Positions 33,924-43,371 of a stretch of 64,000 bases of DNA are shown one piece after another. The position numbers and the translations under genes were made by a program. The notes beneath the pieces are model-generated. The model saw only the letters and a program-made list of their open reading frames with translations. It made no database searches and was not told where the DNA came from. Origin of the DNA: Neobacillus sp. PS2-9 (GTDB taxonomy: Bacteria; Bacillota; Bacilli; Bacillales; Cytobacillaceae); NCBI RefSeq assembly GCF_030915525.1, contig NZ_CP133269.1, positions 707,001 to 771,000 on the forward strand, written 5' to 3'. Positions within the stretch are counted from its first letter, which is position 1. Each line of letters starts with the position of its first letter.

Positions 33924-34763
33924 TTACAATCTATTTTTCTCAGCCGAATCAACCGTATGTTTCAAGAGCATGGAAATGGTTACAGGGCCTACTCCACCTG
34001 GGACAGGTGTGATGGCACTTGCCATCTCTAAGCAAGATTCATAATCGATATCTCCAATATTACCTTTGTTATATCCAGCGTCGAGGACAACAGCCCCCTC
34101 TTTTAGCCAGGAACCTTGAATAAATTTAGGCTTTCCTACTGCTGCCACAACGATATCTGCTTGTTTTAACAGGTTGGATAAGTTGGTTGTTTTAGAATGG
34201 CACGTGGTCACCGTCGCATTTTCATTAAGCAGTAACGCCGAAACAGGCTTACCTAAGATCGGGCTTCTTCCCACAACGACCGCATGTTTTCCTTCGACAG
34301 GAATCTTGTAATAATGGATGATTTCCATAATGGCTGCTGGTGTACAGGATGGATACATTCCAAACCCTAATGCCGTCTGCCCGTAACCTGCACTTGTCAC
34401 CCCATCTACATCTTTTCGGATATCAATAGACTCGAAAGCCAGGCGCTCATCGATGTGCGATGGAACAGGATGCTGCAAAAGAATCCCATGTACAGAGTCG
34501 TCTTCGTTTAAATCTTTAATGGCTGCTAACAATTCTTCCGTCGTTGTTTCTTCAGGCAAATGGACCCTAATCGAATGAATCCCTAATTTTTCACACTCAT
34601 TCCCTTTCATTCTTACGTACGTTTCTGAGGAAGGATCATTTCCTACTAAAATCGTTGCAAGGCATGGTATGATCCCATCGTTTTTTAACGTTTCAATTCG
34701 TCCTTTTAATTTTTCTTTGATTTCTTTAGCTACAACAGTTCCATCCAAAATGATTTTTTCCAT
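33924..34763 (-). CDS. folD: bifunctional methylenetetrahydrofolate dehydrogenase/cyclohydrolase
   Basis: 279 residues, normal length. It converts 5,10-methylene-THF to 10-formyl-THF for purine synthesis. Motifs: SETYVRMKGNECEKLGI (with the catalytic Lys and Tyr) near 48-64, HGILLQHPVPSHID near 93-106, VVGRSPILGKPVSALLL near 163-179 (NADP site) and PVPGGVGPVTISMLLKHT near 255-272. I chose ATG 34763, 8 bases after GGAGG. A ZTP riboswitch and terminator precede it, linking expression to purine/folate shortage. Confidence 0.93.
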   Translation of the reverse strand: MEKIILDGTVVAKEIKEKLKGRIETLKNDGIIPCLATILVGNDPSSETYVRMKGNECEKLGIHSIRVHLPEETTTEELLAAIKDLNEDDSVHGILLQHPVPSHIDERLAFESIDIRKDVDGVTSAGYGQTALGFGMYPSCTPAAIMEIIHYYKIPVEGKHAVVVGRSPILGKPVSALLLNENATVTTCHSKTTNLSNLLKQADIVVAAVGKPKFIQGSWLKEGAVVLDAGYNKGNIGDIDYESCLEMASAITPVPGGVGPVTISMLLKHTVDSAEKNRL

Positions 34764-34783
34764 ATTATCGCCTCCGAAAGAAA

Positions 34784-34897
34784 ATAAAAAAGAGATAAGG
34801 AAATACATCCTTATCTCTGCCCAGACGACCCGACCATATAAGTACACAGCTTCCTTGTGGTTGTTTCCACAGATGTCGTCAGTTACTGTGACTGCTT
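34784..34897 (-). promoter_or_regulatory. ZTP (pfl) riboswitch with terminator, upstream of folD
   Basis: On the minus strand: AACTGACGAC (about 34884-34875), GTGGAAACAACCACAAGGAAGC (as separate conserved pieces: AACCACAAGG, GGAAGC) and the terminal GGTCGTCTGGGC (about 34829-34818), matching the pfl motif with its invariant CTGGGC. A terminator follows at once: AGAGATAAGG / CCTTATCTCT (34791-34818) and a T-run. ZTP binding is expected to prevent termination and turn folD on. Confidence 0.82.
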
Positions 34898-34951
34898 TTG
34901 TTATATGAAAAAGATATCATATTAAGGATAAATGTCAACCGAAATTATAAG

Positions 34952-35491
34952 CTAGAAAACATCATTCCGTTCTGTATCAGAGTAGACGGAGATCAGTACT
35001 ATCGCTTTTTCCTCACCCACATTTTTAACAAAGTGGGGGACGCTTGCATTCCAGCTAAAGGTATCCCCTTCTTCCAAGATGAATGAATCTTCGCCCTGTT
35101 CGGCAAGGATTTTTCCTTCTAAGACTAAATGGGACTCCTCCCCTTCATGGGCATTGGCTTCCCCCATGGATGCACCCGGAGGAAACTCCACCAACCTCAT
35201 GTGTAAGCCACCTTGTGAAGTTAAATGCTCAATTTTTAAGTTGTTATAGGTTGAATACGTTCGTTCCGTCTTTTTAACCACACGCATATGCTGCTTTTTT
35301 TCTAATAATAAATAGGGTAAAGGCACTCCTAGAAAAGTCGCTATTGTCTGCAGTGTGTTAATGGAAGGAGAGGTATTATTGTTCTCTACATTACTGATAA
35401 AGCCTTTCGATAGTCCCGTTCCTTCACACATTTGGGCAATCGTAATTTTCTTCCTGTTTCGTATCGCGCGAATCTTAGATCCAATATCCAC
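34952..35491 (-). CDS. XRE-family regulator with C-terminal cupin sensor domain
   Basis: 179 residues. N-terminal helix-turn-helix (about 5-60: RKKITIAQMCEGTGLSKGFISNVE in parts TIAQMCEGTGLS, KGFISNVENNNTSPS), then a linker and a cupin 2 beta-barrel (about 110-175: PPGASMGEANAHEGEESHLVLEG, key residues H, EE, H with SWNASVPHFVKN). Such proteins usually sense small ligands or metals. GTG 35491 is preferred, with GAGGTGG 5 bases away. It is divergent from the dioxygenase/DoxX operon and may repress it. Confidence 0.85.
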   Translation of the reverse strand: MDIGSKIRAIRNRKKITIAQMCEGTGLSKGFISNVENNNTSPSINTLQTIATFLGVPLPYLLLEKKQHMRVVKKTERTYSTYNNLKIEHLTSQGGLHMRLVEFPPGASMGEANAHEGEESHLVLEGKILAEQGEDSFILEEGDTFSWNASVPHFVKNVGEEKAIVLISVYSDTERNDVF

Positions 35492-35550
35492 GTAAGCCAC
35501 CTCGAATGTTTCCTAATAAAAAACTTAATTCTATCTTAGCAAAAAAGTGA

Positions 35551-35579
35551 TTGACAATCCATAGTGTTTGGAGTTATCT
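35551..35579 (+). promoter_or_regulatory. sigma-A promoter of the dioxygenase-doxX operon
   Basis: TTGACA (35551-35556), 17 bases, TTATCT (35574-35579). An AT-rich stretch with TAATAATTATT follows; it could be a regulator site, but no clear palindrome defines it. Confidence 0.65.
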
Positions 35580-35700
35580 TATAGATAATAATTATTCCTA
35601 CTTGGAAACTTATTTTCGTCTAATAGTTTTCTAATATGAATATATTATCTTTATTTAAATTTACAAACCCCTTTATATAAAACTTTAAGGAGAGGATCAT

Positions 35701-36486
35701 ATGCTTCCATCATTATTTATCGCACACGGAGCTCCGTTACTTGCGATTGAAAACAATGAGTATACACAGTTTTTAAATCAATTAGGACGTACTCTACCAA
35801 GACCAAAGGCAATTGTTTTATTTTCCGCCCACTGGGAATCGAATATGCAACAGGTGAGCAGTGCCCCTGAATACCGCACGATTTATGATTTTGGCGGATT
35901 TCCTGAAGCCTTGTACAAAATAGAATATCCAGCTAAGGGAAATCATGACATCACCAAAGAAATTACTGAACTATTCACTAGCCAAGGCGTTTCATATGAA
36001 GTTGATGCAACGCGCGGATTGGATCACGGTGCATGGGTTGTATTGAGGATGTTGTATCCAAATGCGGATATACCTGTGATTTCGATGTCGGTTAATCCCG
36101 ACCTTTCACCTGCAGAACAGTATCAGATTGGGAAGTCTTTGGCAGGGTTAAGAGAAAAGGATGTATTAATTATTGCCAGTGGAGGAACGGTGCATAATCT
36201 CCGAGCATTAAATTGGGATAAGGATCGCACCGGCGGAATTGATGACTGGGCACTCGCGTTTGATGAGTGGTTAGCCCGTCATTTAAAAAATTGGGATGTA
36301 GACTCACTTTTCAATTATCAGACATTAGCACCGAATGCCAACATTGCCGTGCCGCCATATGGCACAGAGCACTTTATACCTATTTTTTATGCAATGGGTG
36401 CAGCGGATAATGGGGAAAAAGCAGAATTACTGCACCGCAGCTACCGATATGGAAGCTTAAGCCATAGTGTATGGCAGTTTAATTAA
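35701..36486 (+). CDS. DODA/LigB-type extradiol dioxygenase
   Basis: 261 residues, class III extradiol ring-cleavage family (DOPA 4,5-dioxygenase, YgiD-like). Fe(II)/Zn ligands and active site: IAHGAP near 8-13, LFSAHWES near 40-47, RGLDHGAWVVLRMLYP near 106-121, and ASGGTVHNLR near 159-168. Substrate unknown; catechol-like compounds fit. AAGGAGAGGATC precedes ATG. Next gene, doxX, starts 27 bases downstream; the XRE-cupin gene is divergent. Confidence 0.9.
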   Translation: MLPSLFIAHGAPLLAIENNEYTQFLNQLGRTLPRPKAIVLFSAHWESNMQQVSSAPEYRTIYDFGGFPEALYKIEYPAKGNHDITKEITELFTSQGVSYEVDATRGLDHGAWVVLRMLYPNADIPVISMSVNPDLSPAEQYQIGKSLAGLREKDVLIIASGGTVHNLRALNWDKDRTGGIDDWALAFDEWLARHLKNWDVDSLFNYQTLAPNANIAVPPYGTEHFIPIFYAMGAADNGEKAELLHRSYRYGSLSHSVWQFN

Positions 36487-36513
36487 TTTTACAAAATACA
36501 GGAGGAGTTTTTT

Positions 36514-36945
36514 ATGAATAATAAATTTGAAGTCAGTACATTCATTTTACGTGTGGTTTTAGGGATTAGTTTTTTTATCCACGGGCTTACTAAGTTCCAG
36601 GGCGGAATAGAAAATATTGTTGGTTGGTTTGACAGTATCGGTTTACCTGGTGGATTGGCCTATGTAGTGGCAGTGATTGAGTTGGTTGGTGGATTAGCCT
36701 TAGTAATTGGTTTAGGTTCAAGAGTCGTATCTATTCTTTTATCTCTCGTCATGATTGGTGCCATGATTAAAGTGAAATTAGCTGTCGGATTTTTAGGAAA
36801 TGGCCAAATGGCAGGCTATGAACTAGATTTAGCTTTCCTTGCGATGGCTGTAGTGATTGCCGTCAATGACAGTAAATTGTTTGCGCTTGACCAAGTGATT
36901 TTTAATAAGCATTCAAATAATAGTGGAAATAATAAAGCGGCATAA
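36514..36945 (+). CDS. DoxX family membrane protein
   Basis: 143 residues with four hydrophobic helices. Motifs typical for DoxX/DoxD-like proteins: LRVVLGISFFIHGLTKFQGG near 10-29, and VAVIELVGGLALVIGLGSRV near 50-69. These proteins are linked to quinone or thiol-related redox functions, but the precise role is uncertain. AGGAGG precedes ATG. Co-transcribed with the dioxygenase; terminator at 36950. Confidence 0.88.
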   Translation: MNNKFEVSTFILRVVLGISFFIHGLTKFQGGIENIVGWFDSIGLPGGLAYVVAVIELVGGLALVIGLGSRVVSILLSLVMIGAMIKVKLAVGFLGNGQMAGYELDLAFLAMAVVIAVNDSKLFALDQVIFNKHSNNSGNNKAA

Positions 36946-36949
36946 ATAA

Positions 36950-36991
36950 AAAACCTGCTAGAAAAGTACTTATTCTAGCAGGTTTTTTTAT
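36950..36991 (+). terminator. terminator after doxX
   Basis: AAAACCTGCTAGAA and TTCTAGCAGGTTTT stem, then TTTT. Confidence 0.9.
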
Positions 36992-37014
36992 TGATTAACT
37001 TAAATTGTAATGCA

Positions 37015-39168
37015 TTATTTTAATACTTTAACTTGATTATTGACGTCGCTAATAGCAGCTGCTACATCTTTCAATTCGTTGGTCTGCATTTCAATACTTG
37101 AATCTAACTCTTCCGTTTGTCTCAGAACATTTTCAACCTCTAATGCAATTTCTTGACCGTATCTTGCTTGTTCATTTATGGCTGTAGTCATTTGTTTAAC
37201 GGTTTCTTTAATGGTTATGATATTTCGAACAATTTCTTCTGAAGTTATAGCTTGTTCACTCGTCGCATTCGTCACCGAGCTTGATTGCTTTGTGACCTTT
37301 TCCACTGCCTCTACGATTGCTCGGCTACCTTTCGCTTGTTCTGCAGTAGCAATAGATATTTGTACCACCTGATCCTTTGTATTTATGATTCCCTTTACAA
37401 TTTCTTCAGCTGTGTTCACTTGTTCTTTTGTTGAATTAGTCATTTGAATGGTTTGCATTGTAACATTCTCAACAGCTTGGGTAATTAATTCACTATCTTT
37501 CTTTTGCTCTTCCGTTACTTTAGCAATTTGATTCATTTCCGCAGTTACTTGTGTTATACCCTCTGTGATTTTCTTGATGGCTCGATTTGTTTTATCCGCT
37601 AGCTCATTGCCGAGGGTTACTTTGTGTGCCCCTACCTTTATTGAGGTCAAGGCAGAAGCAGTCTCTGCCTGAATTCCATTTATTAAAAGTGCAATCTCTT
37701 TTGTTGCTCGAGCGGATCGTTCTGCTAATTTTTGCACTTCTGCAGCAACCACTGAAAATCCTTTACCGTGTTCACCAGCTCGTGCAGCTTCAATTTCGGC
37801 ATTCAGAGCTAATAGATTGGTTTGGTCAGCAATTTCATCAATCACTTCAATAATGCTTCCTATTTCTTCCGAACTTTTTCCTAGCTTTTCCATTACATCA
37901 CTTGCTTGGTGGATCACTAACGAAATTTCTTTCAGTCCATTCAATGTTTCGTTCAAAGATTTTGTCCCCTCAAGTGCATCAGACTTAACTGAATGGCTAA
38001 GTTTGTTTACTGTTTGGGCACTTGCAGCAACTTGTTTAATTGAATCAATCATTTCCTCAACCGTTTCAGAAGTTTGCTCCGCGGTAGTTGTCAATCCAAT
38101 TGCATTTTCGTTAACTCCTCTAATTGACCTGCTCATTTCTTCGATAGCTTCAGAAATATGTTCTACGTTCGCATTTACATTCTCGGTATTTCCAGCTACT
38201 TGCTCAATAGAAACCATCATTTCTTGTATTGCAGAAGAAGTTTCTTCGGCCGAAGAAGAGAGTGTATTTGCGCTTCGAGCTACCAAATTTATTGAAGCAC
38301 TCATTTGTTCTATTGCTGCAGAAATTTCATCTACACCAGAAGCGGTTGCAGTGGTGTTTCCAGCAACCTGTTTAATAGACTCAACCAGTTCGCTTACAGA
38401 GTTATTTGCTTTGTTCATTGAAGCGTCTAATTCTTGAGCACTAATAGCCGTCTTATCAATTGACTTTTTAATTTCAGTAACGGAGGTAGTTGTAACGTCC
38501 ACATTCTTCACGAGTCCTTTAACGGTTTGCGAAATGAGTTTTGTCGTAAGCAGGGCAATTAATGAGCTAAATAGTGAAGCAATAACTGAAAGAACAAGGA
38601 TCTCATAATTGAATCTATTAGAGTCTTTATATGAGTTATCAATAGTGACATTGGCATTTTCTTGAGCTGACTGATAGAGTTTTTTAAGTAAAATATTGTT
38701 TTTTTCACTAATAAGACTTAATTCATTCACTTGTTTATGTACACTCTCATAATTGTTTTGCCTTGATTCCTTATAGAATGTAGGCAGGTTTCCGATAAAC
38801 TGTTCAAAATTTTTATTGAAATCGGCAATTAATTTTTCATTTTGATTAGTATAATTAAGTTTCTTCATTTTTTCTAAATTCTTTTTTGTATTTGCTATAT
38901 CCTCATTAATAAGATTTTCTATCTTTTCTTTTTCTACAGCTTCATGCACAAATGCATGCTTATTGATATTTTGTATAAGGCCGTTAAATTCTTCTCTTAC
39001 GTTCGCTACTATAACAATCTTGGGTACATCTGTTTTTCCTAGTGTAATGGTTTGGTCCCTAAGATGGTTAACATTGTTATAGGAAACATCTGTTATAACA
39101 ATGAAAAATAAGATAATAATGATATAACTTCCCATTTGTTTCACATTTATTGACACATTTCGAAACAT
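37015..39168 (-). CDS. methyl-accepting chemotaxis protein
   Basis: 717 residues. Two hydrophobic segments (about 10-30 and 190-210) flank an extracellular, probably four-helix-bundle sensor domain. The cytoplasmic part is a very long coiled coil with a visible 28-residue period ([36 protein letters not shown]). The signalling tip is canonical: [35 protein letters not shown] (in parts, [21 protein letters not shown], hallmark region). It presents signals to CheA/CheW. I do not see a convincing HAMP domain or a C-terminal pentapeptide. ATG 39168 is chosen, with GGGAGGG 7 bases upstream; an in-frame start at 39204 is less likely. Single gene. Confidence 0.92.
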   Translation of the reverse strand: MFRNVSINVKQMGSYIIIILFFIVITDVSYNNVNHLRDQTITLGKTDVPKIVIVANVREEFNGLIQNINKHAFVHEAVEKEKIENLINEDIANTKKNLEKMKKLNYTNQNEKLIADFNKNFEQFIGNLPTFYKESRQNNYESVHKQVNELSLISEKNNILLKKLYQSAQENANVTIDNSYKDSNRFNYEILVLSVIASLFSSLIALLTTKLISQTVKGLVKNVDVTTTSVTEIKKSIDKTAISAQELDASMNKANNSVSELVESIKQVAGNTTATASGVDEISAAIEQMSASINLVARSANTLSSSAEETSSAIQEMMVSIEQVAGNTENVNANVEHISEAIEEMSRSIRGVNENAIGLTTTAEQTSETVEEMIDSIKQVAASAQTVNKLSHSVKSDALEGTKSLNETLNGLKEISLVIHQASDVMEKLGKSSEEIGSIIEVIDEIADQTNLLALNAEIEAARAGEHGKGFSVVAAEVQKLAERSARATKEIALLINGIQAETASALTSIKVGAHKVTLGNELADKTNRAIKKITEGITQVTAEMNQIAKVTEEQKKDSELITQAVENVTMQTIQMTNSTKEQVNTAEEIVKGIINTKDQVVQISIATAEQAKGSRAIVEAVEKVTKQSSSVTNATSEQAITSEEIVRNIITIKETVKQMTTAINEQARYGQEIALEVENVLRQTEELDSSIEMQTNELKDVAAAISDVNNQVKVLK

Positions 39169-39348
39169 ACTAGTGCCCTCCCTTTTAGTTGTTAATTTAT
39201 TCATTTTAATATAGAAATTTCCAGTTAAAGAAATAGTTACTATATCAATATATTAGCTAAGAGGGATAGATTGTTATGAGAAATGTCACACTTTATCCAA
39301 GTCTATAATCACTTTTATTTAAAATGACATAGATAACAAAGAAAAAAA

Positions 39349-39383
39349 TAACCTACTAAACATGAAGATTTTAGTAGGTTAAT
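39349..39383 (-). terminator. terminator of the DMT transporter gene
   Basis: AACCTACTAAA and TTTAGTAGGTT, an 11-bp stem just after the stop; flanked on the plus side by AAAAAAATAA, giving a T-run on the minus strand. Confidence 0.8.
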
Positions 39384-39399
39384 TTGCCTGTGTTCTTTC

Positions 39400-40305
39400 C
39401 TATTGAAATGTTTCTTTTTCAACCACTTGTGGAACTGGCTTTTGCTTCTGGGTCATAAAGAAGAAGACGCCGACAAGGACGAGTAGTCCCCCTGCAATCT
39501 GCCATGGGACAAGACGTTCATGTAATAAAATATAAGCTAAAAAAGTAGAGCCAACGGGTTCACCTAAAATACTCATAGAAATCGTGGTAGCATTGACGTA
39601 TTTTAACAGCCAGTTATTTATGACGTGACTTACGGTAGGTACGGTAGCAAGTAAAAGGAAGATTCCCCATTCCTTAGCTGGATAACCGCCAAAGTCCACA
39701 CCTGTTGAAAAATTATAAATCATTAAAACCATAGCAGCTGAGAAAAACACACAAAAGCTATAAAGCCAGTGGGAAATTTTTTTCACGATAGTTTGGCCTA
39801 TTAAGAGGTAGCCTACAACGGAGATAACACTTAAAAAGGAAAGGACATCACCCATAATGGCATCCTCGCTCAACCCGAAATCTCCCCAGCCAATCATCAT
39901 GGCGCCTATAATCGCAATTCCCATTGTCATTAAGGCTGATATGGTCGTTCGCTCTCTAAAAAGGAAAAAGCCCCCTACTAACGATACAATTGGTTGCAAA
40001 GCTAGAATGATGGTCGAACTTGCTACTGTCGTTAGCTTTAATGATCCAAACCAAAGGACAAAATGTAAGGCTAAAAATGAGCCTGAAAAAAATAAGAAGA
40101 ACCAATCCTTCTTTTTAATTTTATTAAATTCATGCCGATGTTTCCAAACGATTGGGAGCATTAAAATACTTGCAAATAACATCCTATACATACTCAAAAC
40201 TGAGGCTGGTGCGTCTGACCATTTTACAAAGATAGCTGAAAACGAGATGGCTATAATCGAAATAGTAAGCGGCAGGGCAATGGATCTTGAAGTTTCCTGT
40301 TTCAT
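39400..40305 (-). CDS. EamA/DMT-superfamily transporter
   Basis: 301 residues with ten hydrophobic segments in two EamA repeats: the first with SAIFVKWSDAPASVLSMYRML (in parts: SAIFVKWSDAPA, LSMYRMLFA), the second with INNWLLKYVNATTISMSILGEPVGSTFLAY (in parts: LLKYVNATT, ILGEPVGSTF). These export or import small metabolites; substrate unknown. GGGGGAG precedes ATG. It stands alone. Confidence 0.9.
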   Translation of the reverse strand: MKQETSRSIALPLTISIIAISFSAIFVKWSDAPASVLSMYRMLFASILMLPIVWKHRHEFNKIKKKDWFFLFFSGSFLALHFVLWFGSLKLTTVASSTIILALQPIVSLVGGFFLFRERTTISALMTMGIAIIGAMMIGWGDFGLSEDAIMGDVLSFLSVISVVGYLLIGQTIVKKISHWLYSFCVFFSAAMVLMIYNFSTGVDFGGYPAKEWGIFLLLATVPTVSHVINNWLLKYVNATTISMSILGEPVGSTFLAYILLHERLVPWQIAGGLLVLVGVFFFMTQKQKPVPQVVEKETFQ

Positions 40306-40456
40306 GTTCTCCCCCTAATACGATGCCTGCTATCAGGTCTTTTACTCTATATTTATGCTTTAGCATACTAAACTATTTAATATTATACTAGCGTTTTACC
40401 ATGGACTCAACTAGGGGATATTCCCAGCGGCATATCCTCTCTAGTTCCTATAATAA

Positions 40457-40484
40457 AAGGATTCTAGCTTGGGCTAGAATCCTT
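40457..40484 (-). terminator. terminator of the 45-residue membrane peptide gene
   Basis: AAGGATTCTAGC and GCTAGAATCCTT form a 12-bp stem with a 4-base loop. On the minus strand it is followed by TTATTATAGG. It lies 5 bases after the stop. Confidence 0.8.
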
Positions 40485-40488
40485 AATC

Positions 40489-40626
40489 TTATATTTGGTT
40501 TGCAATTATAGTTACTAATGCACTGAGTAGGATTGTACCGAGCATGAAAGATACATATATAAGTCCTTTTTTCCTCTTCTTTCTTACAATCACTTCTTCG
40601 GGTGTAAGCCAATCACTCTTAGACAT
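40489..40626 (-). CDS. 45-residue single-pass membrane peptide under c-di-GMP riboswitch
   Basis: Reads MSKSDWLTPEEVIVRKKRKK, then a hydrophobic helix of about 23 residues (GLIYVSFMLGTILLSALVTI and IIANQI). The basic stretch before the helix suggests the N-terminus stays in the cytoplasm. Its ATG is 8 bases after AAAGGAG, it has its own terminator, and a c-di-GMP-I riboswitch ends about 20 bases upstream, all of which argue that it is a real gene. I do not recognise a family. It is next to and divergent from a GGDEF-EAL gene. Confidence 0.75.
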   Translation of the reverse strand: MSKSDWLTPEEVIVRKKRKKGLIYVSFMLGTILLSALVTIIANQI

Positions 40627-40644
40627 CAACTTTTTCTCCTTTTA

Positions 40645-40735
40645 TAGTTTGATGGTAGCTGGCTGACCTAGACTAAAAGTCTGAGGTCCCTATAGCTTTG
40701 CGTCATCACTTTTCAGTGATTTTGCCCCAAATTTT
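40645..40735 (-). promoter_or_regulatory. c-di-GMP-I riboswitch (GEMM)
   Basis: On the minus strand the conserved parts appear in order: GGGGCAAA (40729-40722), a stem ATCACT-gaaa-AGTGAT (about 40720-40705), GACGCAAAGC (40704-40695), TATAGGGACC (about 40694-40685), a stem with CAGACT / AGTCTA, and GTCAGCCAGCTACC (about 40667-40654). These match GACGCAAAGC and the receptor half of GEMM-I aptamers. The ribosome binding site of the 45-residue gene follows directly, with no terminator between, suggesting translational control. Confidence 0.85.
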
Positions 40736-40915
40736 TTCACTGTTTCTATTATAATCATAAATAAGTTAATTACCATAAAAATTCTATTTTTTTTTTGACT
40801 GATTAGATATTAAGTAAACTATAAAATTTTCCCAATTATCAATAATTATTTATATTTCGACAAAATATATGTTTATTAAAGAAAAGTCAGTATAATTGAA
40901 CTAGTTGATAGGTGG

Positions 40916-43186
40916 GTGAGAAATTTGTTGAACGTTTCTTCTAAATTAGTAAGGAGTATAGATCGAAAAATATGGATTATATTGTTGGTTAATTATAACT
41001 TTCCTCCTTTTCTCTATCTAGTTTTTATATCATTGAAGCCTGGTGAAATGGGAGAGTATGATGTTATTTCACTAGTGGCACTTATGTTAATAAATCTGTT
41101 GATTTCCGTACTTATTGGGATTCTTATTAAGAAGAATAAAAAGAAGCAACTGGAACCAATAAAAACAAAAGATCTCTTGGAAAGTATTTTTAATAATCTT
41201 GATATTGCTATTTGGTCAATTAATAAGGAGAAAAATATGCTTCTCTCTAAAGGGGTAGAAAATATTTACGGTCAGACCCGCGAAGAAGGATTAAATAATA
41301 CTGATTTTTGGAGAAATTCTATTCATTCCGAGGATTTTTCTGTTGTCAAAAAAATTGATGAAAAATGGAATGATGTTGAGAAGTATGAATTTGAGTATCG
41401 TATTACTCAGCCAAACGGTGAGGTTCGCTGGATACGTGATCGAGGGTTACCTGTTATCAATGAGGATGGAAGTCTAGAAAGATATGATGGTTCCAACATT
41501 GATATTACTAGACAAAAAGAATTAGAATTCCATCTGAAGGAGTCTGAAGAGAGATATAAAATCTTGGTTGAAAATGCACTTGTGGGAGTTTTTTTAATTC
41601 AGAATTTCAAAATGGTCTTTGTAAACCAATGGTTTACAAACATTCTTGGAATAAGTAAAGAGGAATTACTTGGTACCAATTTTATTAACTATATTAGGGA
41701 TGACAATAAACGTTTATTTAAGCAATTTCGAAAGCTAAAAGACGGAAAAGTGTCCTTTGTTATAGATAAGATCCAGATTAAGGCACATGACGGAACAACA
41801 AGATATCTTGAAATCCAAGCCAACTTAACCACTATTAACGGGGAATCAGCAATTATCGGTATTGTTTTAAATGTCACTGATAGAAAGAAAGCGCAAGCAG
41901 AATTACATTATAGAGAAAATCATGATATTTTAACTGGTCTCCCTAATATGAATTATTTAAATACCTTTATTAAAGAGGAGTTTCAAAGGTTTAAAAAAGA
42001 AGGAATACCCATTAGCATGATGTTTTTTAATCTTGATCGCTTTAAATTAATTAATGACACCTTTGGACATCGTGTTGGTGATCAATTGCTTAAAATAATT
42101 TCAAATAGATTAGTAGATTCTATTCAAGATGTTGGTGCTGTTATTCGTGCTGGTGGGGATGAATTCATTCTTTATTTGCCCTATACAATTAAGAGTCAGG
42201 CAACCGATTTAGCAAATTATTTATTGAAGTACTTTTCTGAACCATTAATATTGGAGGACCAGGAAATTCGGATAACTGCAAGCATTGGGCTTGCCTTTTT
42301 AGAAAATCAGGATTCCTTGGAGGACATAATTCAAAAGGCTAGTTCCGCATTGCATGTTGCAAAAGAATATGGAAGAAACCAATATCAAATTTATACTTCT
42401 GAATTTAGCAAAAAGTCAAGTAGAAGGTTACAGCTAGAACAGAGATTACGTAAAGCTATTGAAAAGAATGAATTAGAGGTCTTTTATCAGCCTAAAATCA
42501 ATCTATACACCAACAAAGTAACTGGTTTAGAAGCCCTTGCCAGGTGGAACGATCCTCTCCTTGGTGCTGTATCTCCTGCTGAATTTATTCCTCTAGCTGA
42601 AGAAACGGGAATAATTATTCCTATAGGAAAGTGGGTATTAGAAACAGTTTGTAAACAAAACAGTGAATGGCAAAAGAAAGGGTTACCTCCAGTTCATGTG
42701 TGTGTGAATATTTCTAGTAGGCAATTTTTACAAGATGATTTTGTGAAAATGGTCGAGCAAGTATTAAATGAGAGTGATCTTTCTCCAGCCTATCTAAATA
42801 TAGAAATTACTGAAGGGGTCGCATTATACAATGTGGAGGATGCGATTGAAAAACTAATGCAACTAAAGCAGCTAGGGGTTAGTATTTCCTTGGATGACTT
42901 TGGCACTGGGTATTCATCTTTAAGCTACCTTAAATCACTACCCATAGATTACCTGAAGATTGATCGTTCATTTATTAATGGTATCTTCAATAATAAACAA
43001 GATGCAGCAATTATTCATTCAATTATTTCCTTATCTCATACACTTGGATTAAGGGTTGTTGCGGAAGGTGTAGAGGAAAAAAATCAAATAGAAATATTGG
43101 AACAACTTAACTGTGATGAAATCCAGGGATACTACTATGCAAAACCGATGTCCAAGATCAATATAGAAGAGTTTATGAGTGCCTAG
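40916..43186 (+). CDS. PAS-PAS-GGDEF-EAL c-di-GMP turnover protein
   Basis: 756 residues. Two hydrophobic segments (about 20-45 and 55-75), two PAS domains (about 85-205 and 210-330, each ending with the DITRQKELE/NVTDRKKAQ linker), a GGDEF domain with RAGGDEFILYL (near 415-425) and an EAL domain with GLEALARWNDP (near 535-545), NISSRQFLQDDF, EITEGVALYN, DDFGTGYSSLSYL and QGYYYAKP. Both catalytic signatures are canonical, so it could make and break c-di-GMP; the PAS domains choose. The residues at the I-site are not RxxD. GTG 40916 is annotated; TTGs at 40925 and 40928 are alternatives. It is divergent from the riboswitch-controlled peptide. Confidence 0.93.
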   Translation: MRNLLNVSSKLVRSIDRKIWIILLVNYNFPPFLYLVFISLKPGEMGEYDVISLVALMLINLLISVLIGILIKKNKKKQLEPIKTKDLLESIFNNLDIAIWSINKEKNMLLSKGVENIYGQTREEGLNNTDFWRNSIHSEDFSVVKKIDEKWNDVEKYEFEYRITQPNGEVRWIRDRGLPVINEDGSLERYDGSNIDITRQKELEFHLKESEERYKILVENALVGVFLIQNFKMVFVNQWFTNILGISKEELLGTNFINYIRDDNKRLFKQFRKLKDGKVSFVIDKIQIKAHDGTTRYLEIQANLTTINGESAIIGIVLNVTDRKKAQAELHYRENHDILTGLPNMNYLNTFIKEEFQRFKKEGIPISMMFFNLDRFKLINDTFGHRVGDQLLKIISNRLVDSIQDVGAVIRAGGDEFILYLPYTIKSQATDLANYLLKYFSEPLILEDQEIRITASIGLAFLENQDSLEDIIQKASSALHVAKEYGRNQYQIYTSEFSKKSSRRLQLEQRLRKAIEKNELEVFYQPKINLYTNKVTGLEALARWNDPLLGAVSPAEFIPLAEETGIIIPIGKWVLETVCKQNSEWQKKGLPPVHVCVNISSRQFLQDDFVKMVEQVLNESDLSPAYLNIEITEGVALYNVEDAIEKLMQLKQLGVSISLDDFGTGYSSLSYLKSLPIDYLKIDRSFINGIFNNKQDAAIIHSIISLSHTLGLRVVAEGVEEKNQIEILEQLNCDEIQGYYYAKPMSKINIEEFMSA

Positions 43187-43371
43187 TTGAGCGGTGTAAT
43201 AAAGTAATTAATATGTTGTTAACTTGAGGGGGGATGAATCATCATCCTCCTTTTGTGTGCTGTTCTGTTATATTTTAAGTTGTTGAGGTACACTAATGGG
43301 AGTTTTCAGTTTTCTGTTTGATTTTATTAAAAAAATACTGTTTGAAATGTAAGAGTAAGGAGTGGGATCGA

